Positions 54,368 to 62,877 are shown, counted from the stretch's first letter. The stretch: 64,000 nucleotides of DNA from Streptomyces spinosisporus (GCF_022698145.1 NZ_JALDAX010000001.1:868001-932000); one strand, 5' to 3'. Notes: generated from the letters alone by a model not told the origin. Numbers and translations: made by a program.

Positions 54368-55108
54368 TCAGCCGGCCGCAGGACTCGGCGTCGGGGAGGC
54401 GGTGTTGATGTTGAGATCCGGGCGCTGGGTGAGGACGACGATCGGTGCGCCCGGCTGGGGAGCGGGCGGGGTGACCTGATCCTTGGGGAGCTTGGGTGGC
54501 GTGGTCTGCTGGAAGTTGACCTGGTCGAAGTTCACGACACCGGTCCTCTCCAGTACGGTGATGTGGTCGAGGACGGTGTCATTGGCCAGGTCGGCGAGCT
54601 GACGCACGAGGGTGTTCCTGGTGGTGGCGCGGATCTTGGCGATGGCCGGGAAGATCTGTCCGTGGGTCACGCGCATGATGTTGGCGGCGGTGGTGTCGAA
54701 CTGCTTCCCGGACTCGGCCGCCGAGGTCTGTACGAACTGTTCCTGCTGCGGGGTGGCCCGGTTGGGAAGCGTAATGTTCAGCTGAGGTGCGATCTTGCGG
54801 CACAGCTCGTCGAGTCCGGCGTGGCCCACGACGAGGTGCTTGCCCGCTTCCCGCATCTCCGGCGTGGACCCCTTCTGCACGGCCAACTCGCCCAGCGGGT
54901 ACTCCCACAGTCCGGCGGAGCGTACCTTGACGACGAAGTCGCGGTCGCCCTCGGTGAGCGGGCCGTACTGGGTACTGGCGACGATCCGGCTCGGGTCGCT
55001 GGACACGGTCTGCACGCCGAGCATGGCGGGGTAGACGAGCGCGGTGAGAGTCAGCCCGAGCGCGCCGACCACGACGACGGATCCTGCCGTGTTGCGGGAG
55101 ATGGGCAT
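54368..55108 (-). CDS. DUF4142 secreted protein, copy 1
   Basis: 246 residues from ATG 55108 with GGAGGCCGC. An N-terminal signal or anchor (SVVVVGALGLTLTALVYPAM) is followed by the DUF4142 four-helix domain (DRDFVVKVRSAGLWEYPLGE, KHLVVGHAGLDELCRKIAPQ, NTLVRQLADLANDTVLDHIT) and a Pro/Thr-rich tail. Ferritin-like DUF4142 proteins are exported and of unclear role. It is a tandem paralogue of the gene at 55227, with matching promoter spacing. Confidence 0.82.
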   Translation of the reverse strand: MPISRNTAGSVVVVGALGLTLTALVYPAMLGVQTVSSDPSRIVASTQYGPLTEGDRDFVVKVRSAGLWEYPLGELAVQKGSTPEMREAGKHLVVGHAGLDELCRKIAPQLNITLPNRATPQQEQFVQTSAAESGKQFDTTAANIMRVTHGQIFPAIAKIRATTRNTLVRQLADLANDTVLDHITVLERTGVVNFDQVNFQQTTPPKLPKDQVTPPAPQPGAPIVVLTQRPDLNINTASPTPSPAAG

Positions 55109-55187
55109 GCGGCCTCCAGACGTGAGCGGCTGGTACGCCAGGGGGTACGGACAGGCCGGGACCACCGATCATTGCTCTGAGTAAAAT

Positions 55188-55200
55188 TTGCATGGAGCCT
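55188..55200. promoter_or_regulatory. TTGCA half-site upstream of DUF4142 copy 1
   Basis: TTGCA-TGG-AGCCT keeps one arm. It lies 80 bases before the start, the same place as the better-preserved site of the paralogue (81 bases), so it looks like a decayed copy. Confidence 0.4.
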
Positions 55201-55226
55201 TATGAGGTGCGTCACAGGCCCCGAGA

Positions 55227-55991
55227 TCATCTGACGGTGGGATAGGGGGACGGCGAGGGCGTTGTGGCCGGGCCCGTCGGCACGCCCTCGGTCGGCAGAC
55301 CGGGGGGCACGGTGAGGGTGACCACGGGCGCCCCCGGCTGCGGCACTGGTGGTGTGACCTGGCTGGAGGGGAGCTTGGGCGGGGTCGTCTCCTGGAAGAT
55401 GACCTGGGTGAAATTGACGAGCCCGGTGTTCTCCATCTGTGTGATGTGATCCAGGACCACGTCGTTGGCCTGGTCGGCCAGTTGACGCACGAGCGTGTTC
55501 TGGGTGGTGGAGCGGATCTTGGCGATGGTGTTGAAGATCGAGCCATGGGTGACGCGCAGGATGTTGGCGAAGTCTGAGTCGAACTGCTTGCCGGTGTCGG
55601 ATTTGAACGTGTCCAGGAAACCCTGCTGCTGCGGAGTGGGTTGGTTGGGGATGGTGATGTTGAGCTCGGGTGCGATCTTGCGGCAGTTGGCGTCGAGTGC
55701 GGCGTGGCCGATGACCAGGTGCCGGCCTGCCTCGCGTACGGCGACGGTTGTCCCCTTCTTCATGGCCAGGCCCCCGGAGGGGCCCTCCCACAGCCCGGCG
55801 GAGCGGACGAAGACGACGAAGTTGCGGTCGGCCTCGGTGAGCGGGCCCCATTGGGTGCTGGCAATCACGCGCGACTGGTTGCTGGACGCGTTCTGAATCC
55901 CGAGCATGCTCGGATAGGCCAGGGCGGCGAGCGTGACGCTCAGTGCGCCGCCCACGAAGACGGTTCCGATCGTGCTGCGCGAGACGGGCAT
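55227..55991 (-). CDS. DUF4142 secreted protein, copy 2
   Basis: 254 residues from ATG 55991 (GGGAGGCACG upstream). The architecture is the same as copy 1: an N-terminal hydrophobic segment, DUF4142 (DRNFVVFVRSAGLWEGPSGG, GHAALDANCRKIAPELNITI, LVRQLADQANDVVLDHITQM) and a Pro-rich tail. The pair probably arose by tandem duplication including the promoter. Both precede the broken galactose-oxidase-like gene on the same strand. Confidence 0.82.
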   Translation of the reverse strand: MPVSRSTIGTVFVGGALSVTLAALAYPSMLGIQNASSNQSRVIASTQWGPLTEADRNFVVFVRSAGLWEGPSGGLAMKKGTTVAVREAGRHLVIGHAALDANCRKIAPELNITIPNQPTPQQQGFLDTFKSDTGKQFDSDFANILRVTHGSIFNTIAKIRSTTQNTLVRQLADQANDVVLDHITQMENTGLVNFTQVIFQETTPPKLPSSQVTPPVPQPGAPVVTLTVPPGLPTEGVPTGPATTPSPSPYPTVR

Positions 55992-56071
55992 CGTGCCTCC
56001 CGGTGTGGACGGCGAGTACATCGGCAAGTACGAGCCGACAACGGAAAGAGAATCCTTGCTCCAGGTAAAGC

Positions 56072-56084
56072 TTGCACTATGCCA
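56072..56084. promoter_or_regulatory. TTGCAYNRTGCAA palindrome, copy 6 (one mismatch)
   Basis: TTGCA-CTA-TGCCA lies 81 bases upstream of DUF4142 copy 2. Confidence 0.65.
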
Positions 56085-56111
56085 AGCTGGCTTCTGCGGG
56101 GGTTTCGCCTC

Positions 56112-57680
56112 TCAATGAACCCGCAGGCACCGGGCCTTCGGCAGGGTGCCGCTGCCGTCCGTGGCGACGACCGTGTACCAGCCCGGCGGTACGAGTGACG
56201 GGTGGTCGGGGGTGCGGACGGTGAGTGACACGGTGGTGTGGCGAGCACATCCGGGCTACGGATCGCTGGTCGAAGCCTGTGACGCGGGTGGCCGATCCGG
56301 GCCGCATGAGGCGGACTCGGGTGATGCGGGCGGGCGGCAGGGAAGCGGAGGATGACCTCGGCACTGCGCTCGACGTCGGTCGTGTCGCGGGGCTCCAGGC
56401 GAGGGCGGGTGCCGTGGAAGAGGTAGGGCGGTGAGTAGACCTCGACGCGCTGCTCGAAGTGACCGGGGCGGGTGTCGGCCTTGTCGGAGAAGAGGGGGCG
56501 GAGCCGCAGATGGCGACGCGGCGGTCCGGTAAGAGCGGGCCCCTGTGTGGTGGTTGCCGCCGGTGGTGGGGTCGCCGGCCGGGGTGAAAGCGTTGGCCGT
56601 CAGGCCGAGGGCCGGGGGTGTGGCCATTGTCGGCAGATCCGTAGCCGACGTCGGAGCCGGTGTAGAAGATCTTCCGTCTGCCCGGTGAGGAAGAAGGACG
56701 GGTAGGTGGGAAGCAGTGGGGGCCTTGGTCCAGGTCCTGGCCGCCGGGTCGTAGATCTCATTCGCCTTGGAGGCGACGTGCCCGATGTCGTCCAGGCGTG
56801 AGACGGCGAGCACGCGGCCCGTCGGAGAGCGTGGTCAGGGCCGGAGACCGGCGGGCTTCGCTCATCGAGCCGACCTTGGTGTACTTCTCGGTGCTCGGTC
56901 GAACTCGTAGGCGTCCTCGGTGCCTTGGAAGTCCTTACATGCCGATGCCGAGCTTGTTGGCGATGGCGTAGAGGTCGTCGGCGTCTGCCCCGCAGGCGTG
57001 GATGACGTATTGCTCTGCGGGGTTGGTGATGCCGAGTGCACCTCCCGCCACGGCATCGACGAAGACGCGGGCGTCGCTCGCGGTGACGGTGACGTTGTCG
57101 CCCCGGGCAGTGGGCGTCTTCCGCGCGGCCGGCACGTGCAGGGCGAACTGCGAGCGGTACTCGACGCCGACGGGGGAAGCGGAAGACGCTGCCCTTGAGG
57201 AACGCGCGCGCCTCGTCCGGGTTCTCGTTGGCACCGCCCGCGCGCGTCACGTCGCCCTTGAGCACTTCGTGGTGGCCGGTAATGCCGACGATGACGATCT
57301 TGCCGTTGGGCAGCTGGGTGTGGCCGCCATGCAACAGGTCCGCCGGGGTGTCGATCTTCTTGAGAGTGTCGGCGGCCGGGGCCCGCAAGGTGCTTTTGAA
57401 GACACCGCCCTCGAAGTGCTTGACGTCGTCGCCGCTGCCAGTGATGAGCGGGACCTTCCTGGTATGCAGCAGGACTGCGTGATGGAGTTGAGTTGGTACG
57501 TCTTCGGGAGCACGGAGAGCGCCCAGTGGCCGTACCTGGCTTTGTGCTCGGGCTGGTTGATCTCGTAGCGGTGGCAGCGTGCTCGGCGAGACGCGCCATC
57601 GCCGTGGCGTCAACTGCGACGACGGCCGCCGCTCCGAGCAGGGTCGTGAAGGTCGTGAAGTGTGCGGGTCGCCTGGCCAT
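56112..57680 (-). pseudogene. Galactose/glyoxal-oxidase-like kelch protein (DUF1929), multiply frameshifted
   Basis: ATG 57680 with GGAGG upstream begins a signal-like segment (AHFTTFTTLLGAAAVVAVDA). Then fragments in changing frames match radical-copper-oxidase-like kelch proteins: WALSVLPKTYQLNSITQ; AVLLHTRKVPLITGSGDDVK; HGGHTQLPNGKIVIVGIT; GRVLAVSRLDDIGHVASKAN-type; IFYTGSDVGYGSADNGHTPG. The DUF1929 end PPGWYTVVATDGSGTLPKA stops at 56112. At least four frame changes are needed, so it is dead or heavily mis-sequenced. It lies in the same-strand set as the DUF4142 genes. Confidence 0.72.
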
Positions 57681-57768
57681 CGGGGAGTGCCTCCGCGGCG
57701 GGCGGATCGGGCGCGGACGTATCGACGACTGCCCCGCAGATCCGCCGGACTCGGAGCGGCACACTCAC

Positions 57769-57781
57769 TTGCGTGATGCAA
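57769..57781. promoter_or_regulatory. TTGCAYNRTGCAA palindrome, copy 7 (one mismatch)
   Basis: TTGCG-TGA-TGCAA lies 89 bases upstream of the broken oxidase-like gene, matching the 80-81 base spacing at the two DUF4142 genes. Confidence 0.6.
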
Positions 57782-57843
57782 AATGATCCGATGTGGGCAA
57801 CGGTCCTGCCAGTGCACACGGCCGGGCGCGCGACCCGGTGCCG

Positions 57844-58548
57844 TCACATCCGTTCTTTCCATCCCACCCGGACCAGCCACCCGTTGGCCGGCCAGGCCGT
57901 GAAGAAACCGACGACCATCGCGAGTTGCATCAACAGCCAGTAAGAGGCTGTGGTCTTCGCCAACCCTGGTGGGAAAAGGGCCTCTTGGTAGACCCACATA
58001 CCCGCGAAGAGGCCGACCTGGAAGGCGACGATGGAGAACGTGTCGGCCTTGACGGCAGCCCACAATCCCTGAGCGGGCCCGATGCTGCGCATGGGCGTGA
58101 TGGTGAAGTACTGGAAACCGATGCCCAGCAGCCAGGCGAAGGTGAAGTCCAGCAGGAAGTCCGCATACAGGGGCTTGCCCGCGATCGACATACCGGTCGC
58201 CCGCACCAGCCACTCGCCGCCGAGGTCGCCCAGCACGCAACCTGCGCCGCAGTGGCTGATCGCCTTGGCGGAGGTGACCCACTTCGGCCGCTTTGCAGGA
58301 TCCGGCTCGCCCTCTCGCTCGATCGCCGGACGTGAGGTGCGCCGACCGTGGCGGACGTAGAACCACAGGGCGGCGGGCCCCCAGTACAGGGCTGTGATCG
58401 GGAACACCAAATGCATGATCCACATACGCTGCCGGTATCCGCGCAGTGCCATGTCCGCAGTGATCGCCAGTGCGCTTGCCCCAGCCGCAGCCAGACTTAC
58501 CCAGCCCAGCGCCTCCAGCCAGGCCGGGGGCTGGTGGTGCGGCTCCAT
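57844..58548 (-). CDS. DUF4396 membrane protein
   Basis: 234 residues; ATG 58548 has GAGGGG at eight bases. A GTG at 58557 that overlaps the upstream stop is an alternative. About six spans, with the DUF4396 signature ISHCGAGCVLGDLGGEW, TFAWLLGIGFQYFTITPM and YWLLMQLAMVVGFFTAWPAN. The function of the family is unknown; the conserved His/Cys suggest metal. It is coupled to the zinc-ribbon gene upstream, which it overlaps or nearly abuts. Confidence 0.8.
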   Translation of the reverse strand: MEPHHQPPAWLEALGWVSLAAAGASALAITADMALRGYRQRMWIMHLVFPITALYWGPAALWFYVRHGRRTSRPAIEREGEPDPAKRPKWVTSAKAISHCGAGCVLGDLGGEWLVRATGMSIAGKPLYADFLLDFTFAWLLGIGFQYFTITPMRSIGPAQGLWAAVKADTFSIVAFQVGLFAGMWVYQEALFPPGLAKTTASYWLLMQLAMVVGFFTAWPANGWLVRVGWKERM

Positions 58549-58553
58549 CCCCG

Positions 58554-58799
58554 TCACCCCTCGTGCCGGCGGGCGGCTGTGACACGCCCGGGCCGCATGA
58601 TGCGTATCTTGGGGCTCTCGCAGGCGGGACAGCGGGGCGACTGCAGTGGTGACGGCACGCGCCTGCCATCGAGGTGGTAGACGGCGGTGATCCGCGAGTG
58701 CTCGTCCACCGTCAGGTCGATGTCGTAGGTGTCCTCCCAGCCGTGCCCGCAGTCGAGGCATGCGAATGAGTAGGAGCGTTGGACGTGGTCTGTGTGCAT
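58554..58799 (-). CDS. Small zinc-ribbon protein
   Basis: 81 residues from ATG 58799 behind GAGGGGGTGC. Two Cys-x2-Cys knuckles (CLDC at 14-17, CPAC at about 55-58) frame a short beta domain (YDIDLTVDEHSRITAVYHLD). It probably binds one zinc and may be a regulator or partner of the DUF4396 protein. A perfect TTGCAYNRTGCAA lies 49 bases upstream. Confidence 0.72.
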   Translation of the reverse strand: MHTDHVQRSYSFACLDCGHGWEDTYDIDLTVDEHSRITAVYHLDGRRVPSPLQSPRCPACESPKIRIMRPGRVTAARRHEG

Positions 58800-58847
58800 G
58801 GTGCACCCCCTCGGGGCAATTCTGGTGTCCAGACCTCCTACCCATTT

Positions 58848-58860
58848 TTGCACAGTGCAA
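58848..58860. promoter_or_regulatory. TTGCAYNRTGCAA palindrome, copy 8 (perfect, extended arms)
   Basis: TTTTTGCA-CAG-TGCAAAA is the longest version. It lies between the end of the ClC gene and the zinc-ribbon start. Confidence 0.8.
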
Positions 58861-58896
58861 AATTATCTGGATGGGGTCTGGGCGGCCCAGGGCCTC

Positions 58897-60687
58897 TCAG
58901 GAGGCGGTGTGTACCGCGCGCAGCGCGCTCTGGTGGCTGAGCCATCCGACCGGCTTGCCTTGTTCCGAGTCGAGGACCGGAACGCCGGTGCCGGCGGCCG
59001 ACAGCAGGGCGTGCATGGCTTGCGCGAGGGGTTGGTCCGCAGTGACCTGGGCGGGTGCCTCGGCGAGCTGTCCGACCTGGGTCGGCGCATTCTCCGGTTG
59101 TTCCGCCAGGGCTTCGGCCACCGACTGCGCGGTGACGACACCGACGTAGTGCCCTGTGTCGTCGACCACCGGTAGGGCGCCGTGGCCGGACAGGCTCAGC
59201 AGGTCGGCGGAGTCAGCCAGAGTGGTGGACGCGGACAGGGGGGAGGGCAATGGTTCCATGACCGCGTCGACGTGCTGGGTGCCGATCCGTGCGCCGGGTG
59301 CGGGCCCTTCGAGGTCGATGCCGCGGCGGCGCAGCTTGAGGGTGTAGATGGTGTCGGGCGAGATCAACCGGCTGACGGCGGTGGCCAGCACGATCGCGAG
59401 CATCAGGGGCAGGATGATCGAGTACTCGCCGGTGAGCTCGAACAGGATGACCACGGCGGTGATCGGCGCCCGGGCCGCGCCGGCGAACACCGCGCCCATG
59501 CCGACCAGCGCGTACGCACCCACCGCGCCCGCCGAGTGAGGCAGCAGGTGGTGGACGCCGATACCGTACGCCGACCCCAGCATCGCCCCGATGAACAGAC
59601 TGGGTGCGAACACGCCGCCCGAGCCGCCGATGCCGATGGTCAGGCTGGTCGCCAGCATCTTGCCGACCAGCAGCAGAAGCAGGAAGCCGACCGCGTAGCC
59701 GCCCTCGGTCGCCTTCTGCAGCACCGGGTAGCCGACCCCGTACATCTGTGGCAGGGCCAGAAGGAGCAGACCGAGCGCCAGGCCGCCGATCGCCGGGCGC
59801 AGCCATTCCGGGCCGCGCCAGAGCCAGTCGCAGGCGTCCTCGAGCAGGTACAGGAAGCGGGAGAAGCCCACCCCTACCACCGCGGCGCCGATGCCGAGCG
59901 CGGCGAACAGGCCGTACTGGGTGAGGTGGTCGACATGGAAGTCGGGCAGGTGCAGGAAGGCGGTGTCACCGAATGTGGCGCGTCCGATGATGCTCGCCGT
60001 GACGCTGGCCAGCACGGTGGCGCCGAAGGCTTCGGCGCTGAAGGTGCCCAGGATCAGCTCCATGGCGAAGAACACGCCGGCCAGCGGGGCGTTGAAGGTG
60101 GCCGCGATGCCGCCCGCCGCCCCGCAGGCCACCAAAAGCTTCAGCCGGCCCTCGGTCACCTTGGTGACACGGCCTAGGGTGGAGCCCAGCGCCGAGCCGA
60201 TCTGCACGATCGGTCCCTCGCGTCCCACCGAGCCGCCCGATCCGATGCACAGAGCAGAGGCCAGGGTCTTGACCACGGCGACCTTCGGGCTGATCCGCCC
60301 GCCGCGCTGAGCGACGGCCAGCATCACCTCGGGCACTCCGTGCCCCCGCGCCTCCTTGGCAAACCGGTTCACCAGCGGCCCGTACAGCAGACCGCCGAGG
60401 ACGGGGGCGAACAGTACGAAGTACGGGCCGAGCCAGGGCAGGTGCGGATTGTCCGCGCCGGGCGAGGCGGAGTAGTCGGCGTGGCCGGACAGCAGGTGCG
60501 TGAAGGTCGTGATGCACCAGCGGAAGACGACCGAGCCCGCGCCGGCCCCGGCTCCGACCACGACGGCCAGGGCCATCAGCCCCCAAGGGGCGTTCCGCAG
60601 TCCCGTGAGTCTCGGTACGGGCGTGAAGCCACTGGTTGTGGTGGCCGTCATGTTCTGTCCGTTCCTCGTTTCCGGTATGGCGCTCAT
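58897..60687 (-). CDS. ClC-type chloride channel/antiporter with C-terminal CBS pair
   Basis: 596 residues from ATG 60687 (AAAGGGGAGCG upstream; a Met at 60651 is also possible). ClC selectivity motifs: GSGGSVGREGP including the gating Glu, GIGGSGGVFAPSLF and ARAPITAVVILFELTGE. About 450 residues of membrane domain are followed by two CBS domains (VDAVMEPLPSPL to the end). It probably exchanges Cl-/H+ and is gated by nucleotide binding, which fits ion balance alongside the cation transporters. Confidence 0.92.
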   Translation of the reverse strand: MSAIPETRNGQNMTATTTSGFTPVPRLTGLRNAPWGLMALAVVVGAGAGAGSVVFRWCITTFTHLLSGHADYSASPGADNPHLPWLGPYFVLFAPVLGGLLYGPLVNRFAKEARGHGVPEVMLAVAQRGGRISPKVAVVKTLASALCIGSGGSVGREGPIVQIGSALGSTLGRVTKVTEGRLKLLVACGAAGGIAATFNAPLAGVFFAMELILGTFSAEAFGATVLASVTASIIGRATFGDTAFLHLPDFHVDHLTQYGLFAALGIGAAVVGVGFSRFLYLLEDACDWLWRGPEWLRPAIGGLALGLLLLALPQMYGVGYPVLQKATEGGYAVGFLLLLLVGKMLATSLTIGIGGSGGVFAPSLFIGAMLGSAYGIGVHHLLPHSAGAVGAYALVGMGAVFAGAARAPITAVVILFELTGEYSIILPLMLAIVLATAVSRLISPDTIYTLKLRRRGIDLEGPAPGARIGTQHVDAVMEPLPSPLSASTTLADSADLLSLSGHGALPVVDDTGHYVGVVTAQSVAEALAEQPENAPTQVGQLAEAPAQVTADQPLAQAMHALLSAAGTGVPVLDSEQGKPVGWLSHQSALRAVHTAS

Positions 60688-60705
60688 CGCTCCCCTTTCC
60701 TACTT

Positions 60706-60718
60706 TTGCATTATGCAA
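60706..60718. promoter_or_regulatory. TTGCAYNRTGCAA palindrome, copy 9 (perfect)
   Basis: TTGCA-TTA-TGCAA, flanked as CTTTTGCA...TGCAAAAC, lies 19 bases before the ClC start and just upstream of its ribosome site. It therefore overlaps the promoter or transcription start. Confidence 0.8.
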
Positions 60719-60834
60719 AACTAGTCAAGGGTGCACGCCACGGGACCTTGACCGAGGGTCGGGGCCAAGGGGCCCCTGGTGTGCGGGCCTGGTCGCGGGA
60801 GCGTGGCCAGGACGTCCTCATGTGGAGGCGAACA

Positions 60835-61272
60835 GTGAGTGATCAGCTCTCCTCGCCGGTGATCGTGGTCGGAGTCGACGGGTCTGAGGCGAGCCGGGCG
60901 GCGCTGCGCTGGGCGACCCACCAGGCCGAACTGACCGCTGCGCGGATGCGCCCGGTGCAGGCATGGCGACTACCGGCCCTTCACGGCATGCCGGTGGACT
61001 TCTCGAACGTCGACTTCGAAAAGCACGCCCGCGAGAACTTACGGGCTACGGTCGAGGAGACTCTTCGGAGCATCCGGGAATACCTGTCCGCCCCTCAGGT
61101 CGTCGAAGCGATCCGGCGGCCGTGCTGAGCGAGGGGCCAGGGACGCGGATCTCTGGTGGTCGGCAGCCACGGGCACGGCGACTTCACCGGAGTGCTCCTC
61201 GGTTCGGTCAGTCACCACTGCGTGCACCACGCCACCTGCCCGGTCCTCGTCGTCCGGCGGGCAGCGTCTGAG
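60835..61272 (+). pseudogene. Universal stress protein with small indels
   Basis: GTG 60835 behind TGGAGGCG begins a normal Usp (SSPVIVVGVDGSEASRAALR, WATHQAELTAARMRPVQAW). Near 61105 the frame shifts so that DPAAVLSEG reads in another frame. A second shift near 61152 restores LVVGSHGHGDFTGVLLGSVS and HHCVHHATCPVLVV. Each break looks like a single-base change. There is one TTA codon. It encodes an ATP-binding type Usp if repaired. Confidence 0.75.
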
Positions 61273-61287
61273 CCTTCGCCGCAGGTG

Positions 61288-62688
61288 TCAGTCCGCTTCG
61301 GCGCGTGCTTCGACGTCTTCGATGCCGGTGGGGCGTCCGGCTCGGGTCCAGCGTGCGTAGAGGCCGGCCGCGATGAGCAGGGTGGCCGCGAGCGACAGCA
61401 TCGGCCAGCCGCGCAGCAGGTTGACCGCGAGGGTGAAGGCGACCGCCGTCCCTGCCAGGGAGTTGACCCAGGCCAGCGCCTTGTTGTGCTCGCGGGTGGC
61501 GAAGCGGGCCATGGCGAGCAGGCCGACCAGGAAGCTGACGAAGACGGCGACGGCGTAGAACAGCACGAGCTCCTGCTCCTGGCCGGCGGCCGCGACGATG
61601 ATCAGTGCGGCGGCGGCCAGGTAGACCACCACGGACCAGTACGGGGTGTGGTGCCGGTTCGTGCGTCCCAGCAGCGGCGGCAGCACGCCCGGTCGGTCGG
61701 CCGTACCCGCCAGTGCCTTCAGCAGTCCCGGCCCCGCCTGGAAGGACGAGCTGGCGGCGGCGAGCAGCAGCAGGGAACTGGTCAGCTGGAAGGCGCCGTA
61801 GAGCCAGCCGGGTCCGGCGGCGGCGTGCGCGATGTCGGCGATCTGGGTGGAGTCCGCACCGGGGATCCCGATGTGCAGGCGGACGGCGAGCGCGGTCAGG
61901 GCCAGGGTCAGGCCGCCGACGATGATCAGCAGCAGCGCGAGCGTGCCGCGCCCGAAACGGCGGCGGTGGGTGTCGTCGAGCTGGCCGAGCTGGGCGATCG
62001 CGGTCGACGGTGCCTCGACGCCGGTGGCCAGCGCCATCGCGACCGGGAAGGCCAGCACCACCGCCAGCACGGCAGAGCGGCCCGGGTCGGCCGAGGCGGC
62101 CGCGTGGCCGGTGGCGTGGGGCGAGGCGAAGCCCAGGATCAGCACGGCCACGCAGATGACCACGAAGGCCACGGTCATCACGGCGAACAGCAGCCGCCCG
62201 CCGTGCCCGAACCAGGTCAGCCCGGCCACCACCAGAAGCAGCAGCAGCGCGAGCGGGATGCGCCACGCGGCCAGCGCCGGGAAGAGGGCGATGACCGCGC
62301 TGGCCGCGGCCGCGATCGAGATGCCGATGGTCAGCACGAAGTCGACCACCAGCGCCCCGATGGGCAGGAACGTGAAGCGCGCGCCGAAAGCCCGGCCTGC
62401 CGCGGCAGCCGCGCCGCCGCCCTTGGGGAAGCGCCGCACCAGCTGCCAGTAGTTCGCCGTGACGACCACGACGAGCCCGATCACCAGGCTCATGGTCGGC
62501 AGCAGCAGCGCCAGGTCACCGTGCAGGGCGCGCAGTGCGGCCTCGATCGCGTACGCCACCGAGGAGACCGGGTCCGCGATCACCGCGAAGGCGAACGCGA
62601 AGAAGAGAACGGAGTGGCGCGGGCCGCGGGTGCGCACGGCGGGGGAGAGGGCGGCTGCGACGGCGGCAGCCGACTTTGACGAAGTCAC
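61288..62688 (-). CDS. APC-family permease
   Basis: 466 residues from GTG 62688 with CCAGGAAGG upstream. It has twelve or so spans. The motif FAFAFAVIADPVSSVAYAIE corresponds to the PLSSVAYATEEIL region of KimA-like proteins, but the long cytosolic C-terminal domain is absent. It may carry amino acids or a cation. The four-half-site direct repeat upstream, the same as at kdp, makes an ion or osmolyte role attractive. Confidence 0.75.
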   Translation of the reverse strand: MTSSKSAAAVAAALSPAVRTRGPRHSVLFFAFAFAVIADPVSSVAYAIEAALRALHGDLALLLPTMSLVIGLVVVVTANYWQLVRRFPKGGGAAAAAGRAFGARFTFLPIGALVVDFVLTIGISIAAAASAVIALFPALAAWRIPLALLLLLVVAGLTWFGHGGRLLFAVMTVAFVVICVAVLILGFASPHATGHAAASADPGRSAVLAVVLAFPVAMALATGVEAPSTAIAQLGQLDDTHRRRFGRGTLALLLIIVGGLTLALTALAVRLHIGIPGADSTQIADIAHAAAGPGWLYGAFQLTSSLLLLAAASSSFQAGPGLLKALAGTADRPGVLPPLLGRTNRHHTPYWSVVVYLAAAALIIVAAAGQEQELVLFYAVAVFVSFLVGLLAMARFATREHNKALAWVNSLAGTAVAFTLAVNLLRGWPMLSLAATLLIAAGLYARWTRAGRPTGIEDVEARAEAD

Positions 62689-62763
62689 GCGAAGACCTTC
62701 CTGGGATGGTTCGTTCAGGACACTTCGCCGACCCGTCTTCCCGGCACACCGAGCATGACAATA

Positions 62764-62802
62764 CGTCAAGAAACCATCGGCGAGGCGTTAGGGAAGCATC
62801 AA
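62764..62802 (-). promoter_or_regulatory. Four tandem half-sites upstream of the APC permease
   Basis: Reading the reverse strand: TTGATG (62802-62797), CTAACG (62791-62786), CCGATG (62780-62775) and TTGACG (62769-62764) at exact 11-base steps. The order TTG/CTA/CCG/TT matches the kdp element position by position. It ends 75 bases before the permease start. Confidence 0.7.
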
Positions 62803-62850
62803 GATTCCCCGACTCCGGGTAGCCGGGGCAGGACCTTCTTGCCCTGAGCT

Positions 62851-62863
62851 TTGCATAATGCAA
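62851..62863. promoter_or_regulatory. TTGCAYNRTGCAA palindrome, copy 10 (perfect)
   Basis: TTGCA-TAA-TGCAA, flanked as CTTTGCA...TGCAAAAG, lies 14 bases before the FAD monooxygenase ATG, directly upstream of its GGAGG. Confidence 0.8.
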
Positions 62864-62877
62864 AAGTGGAGGAAGGC

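Noticed and set aside
13401..62863. The TTGCA palindrome as a Nur (nickel/Fur-family) box
   Set aside because: The arms are similar, but the Nur consensus I recall has a longer centre and a total length near 17 bases. The 13-bp odd palindrome with a YNR centre is distinct.
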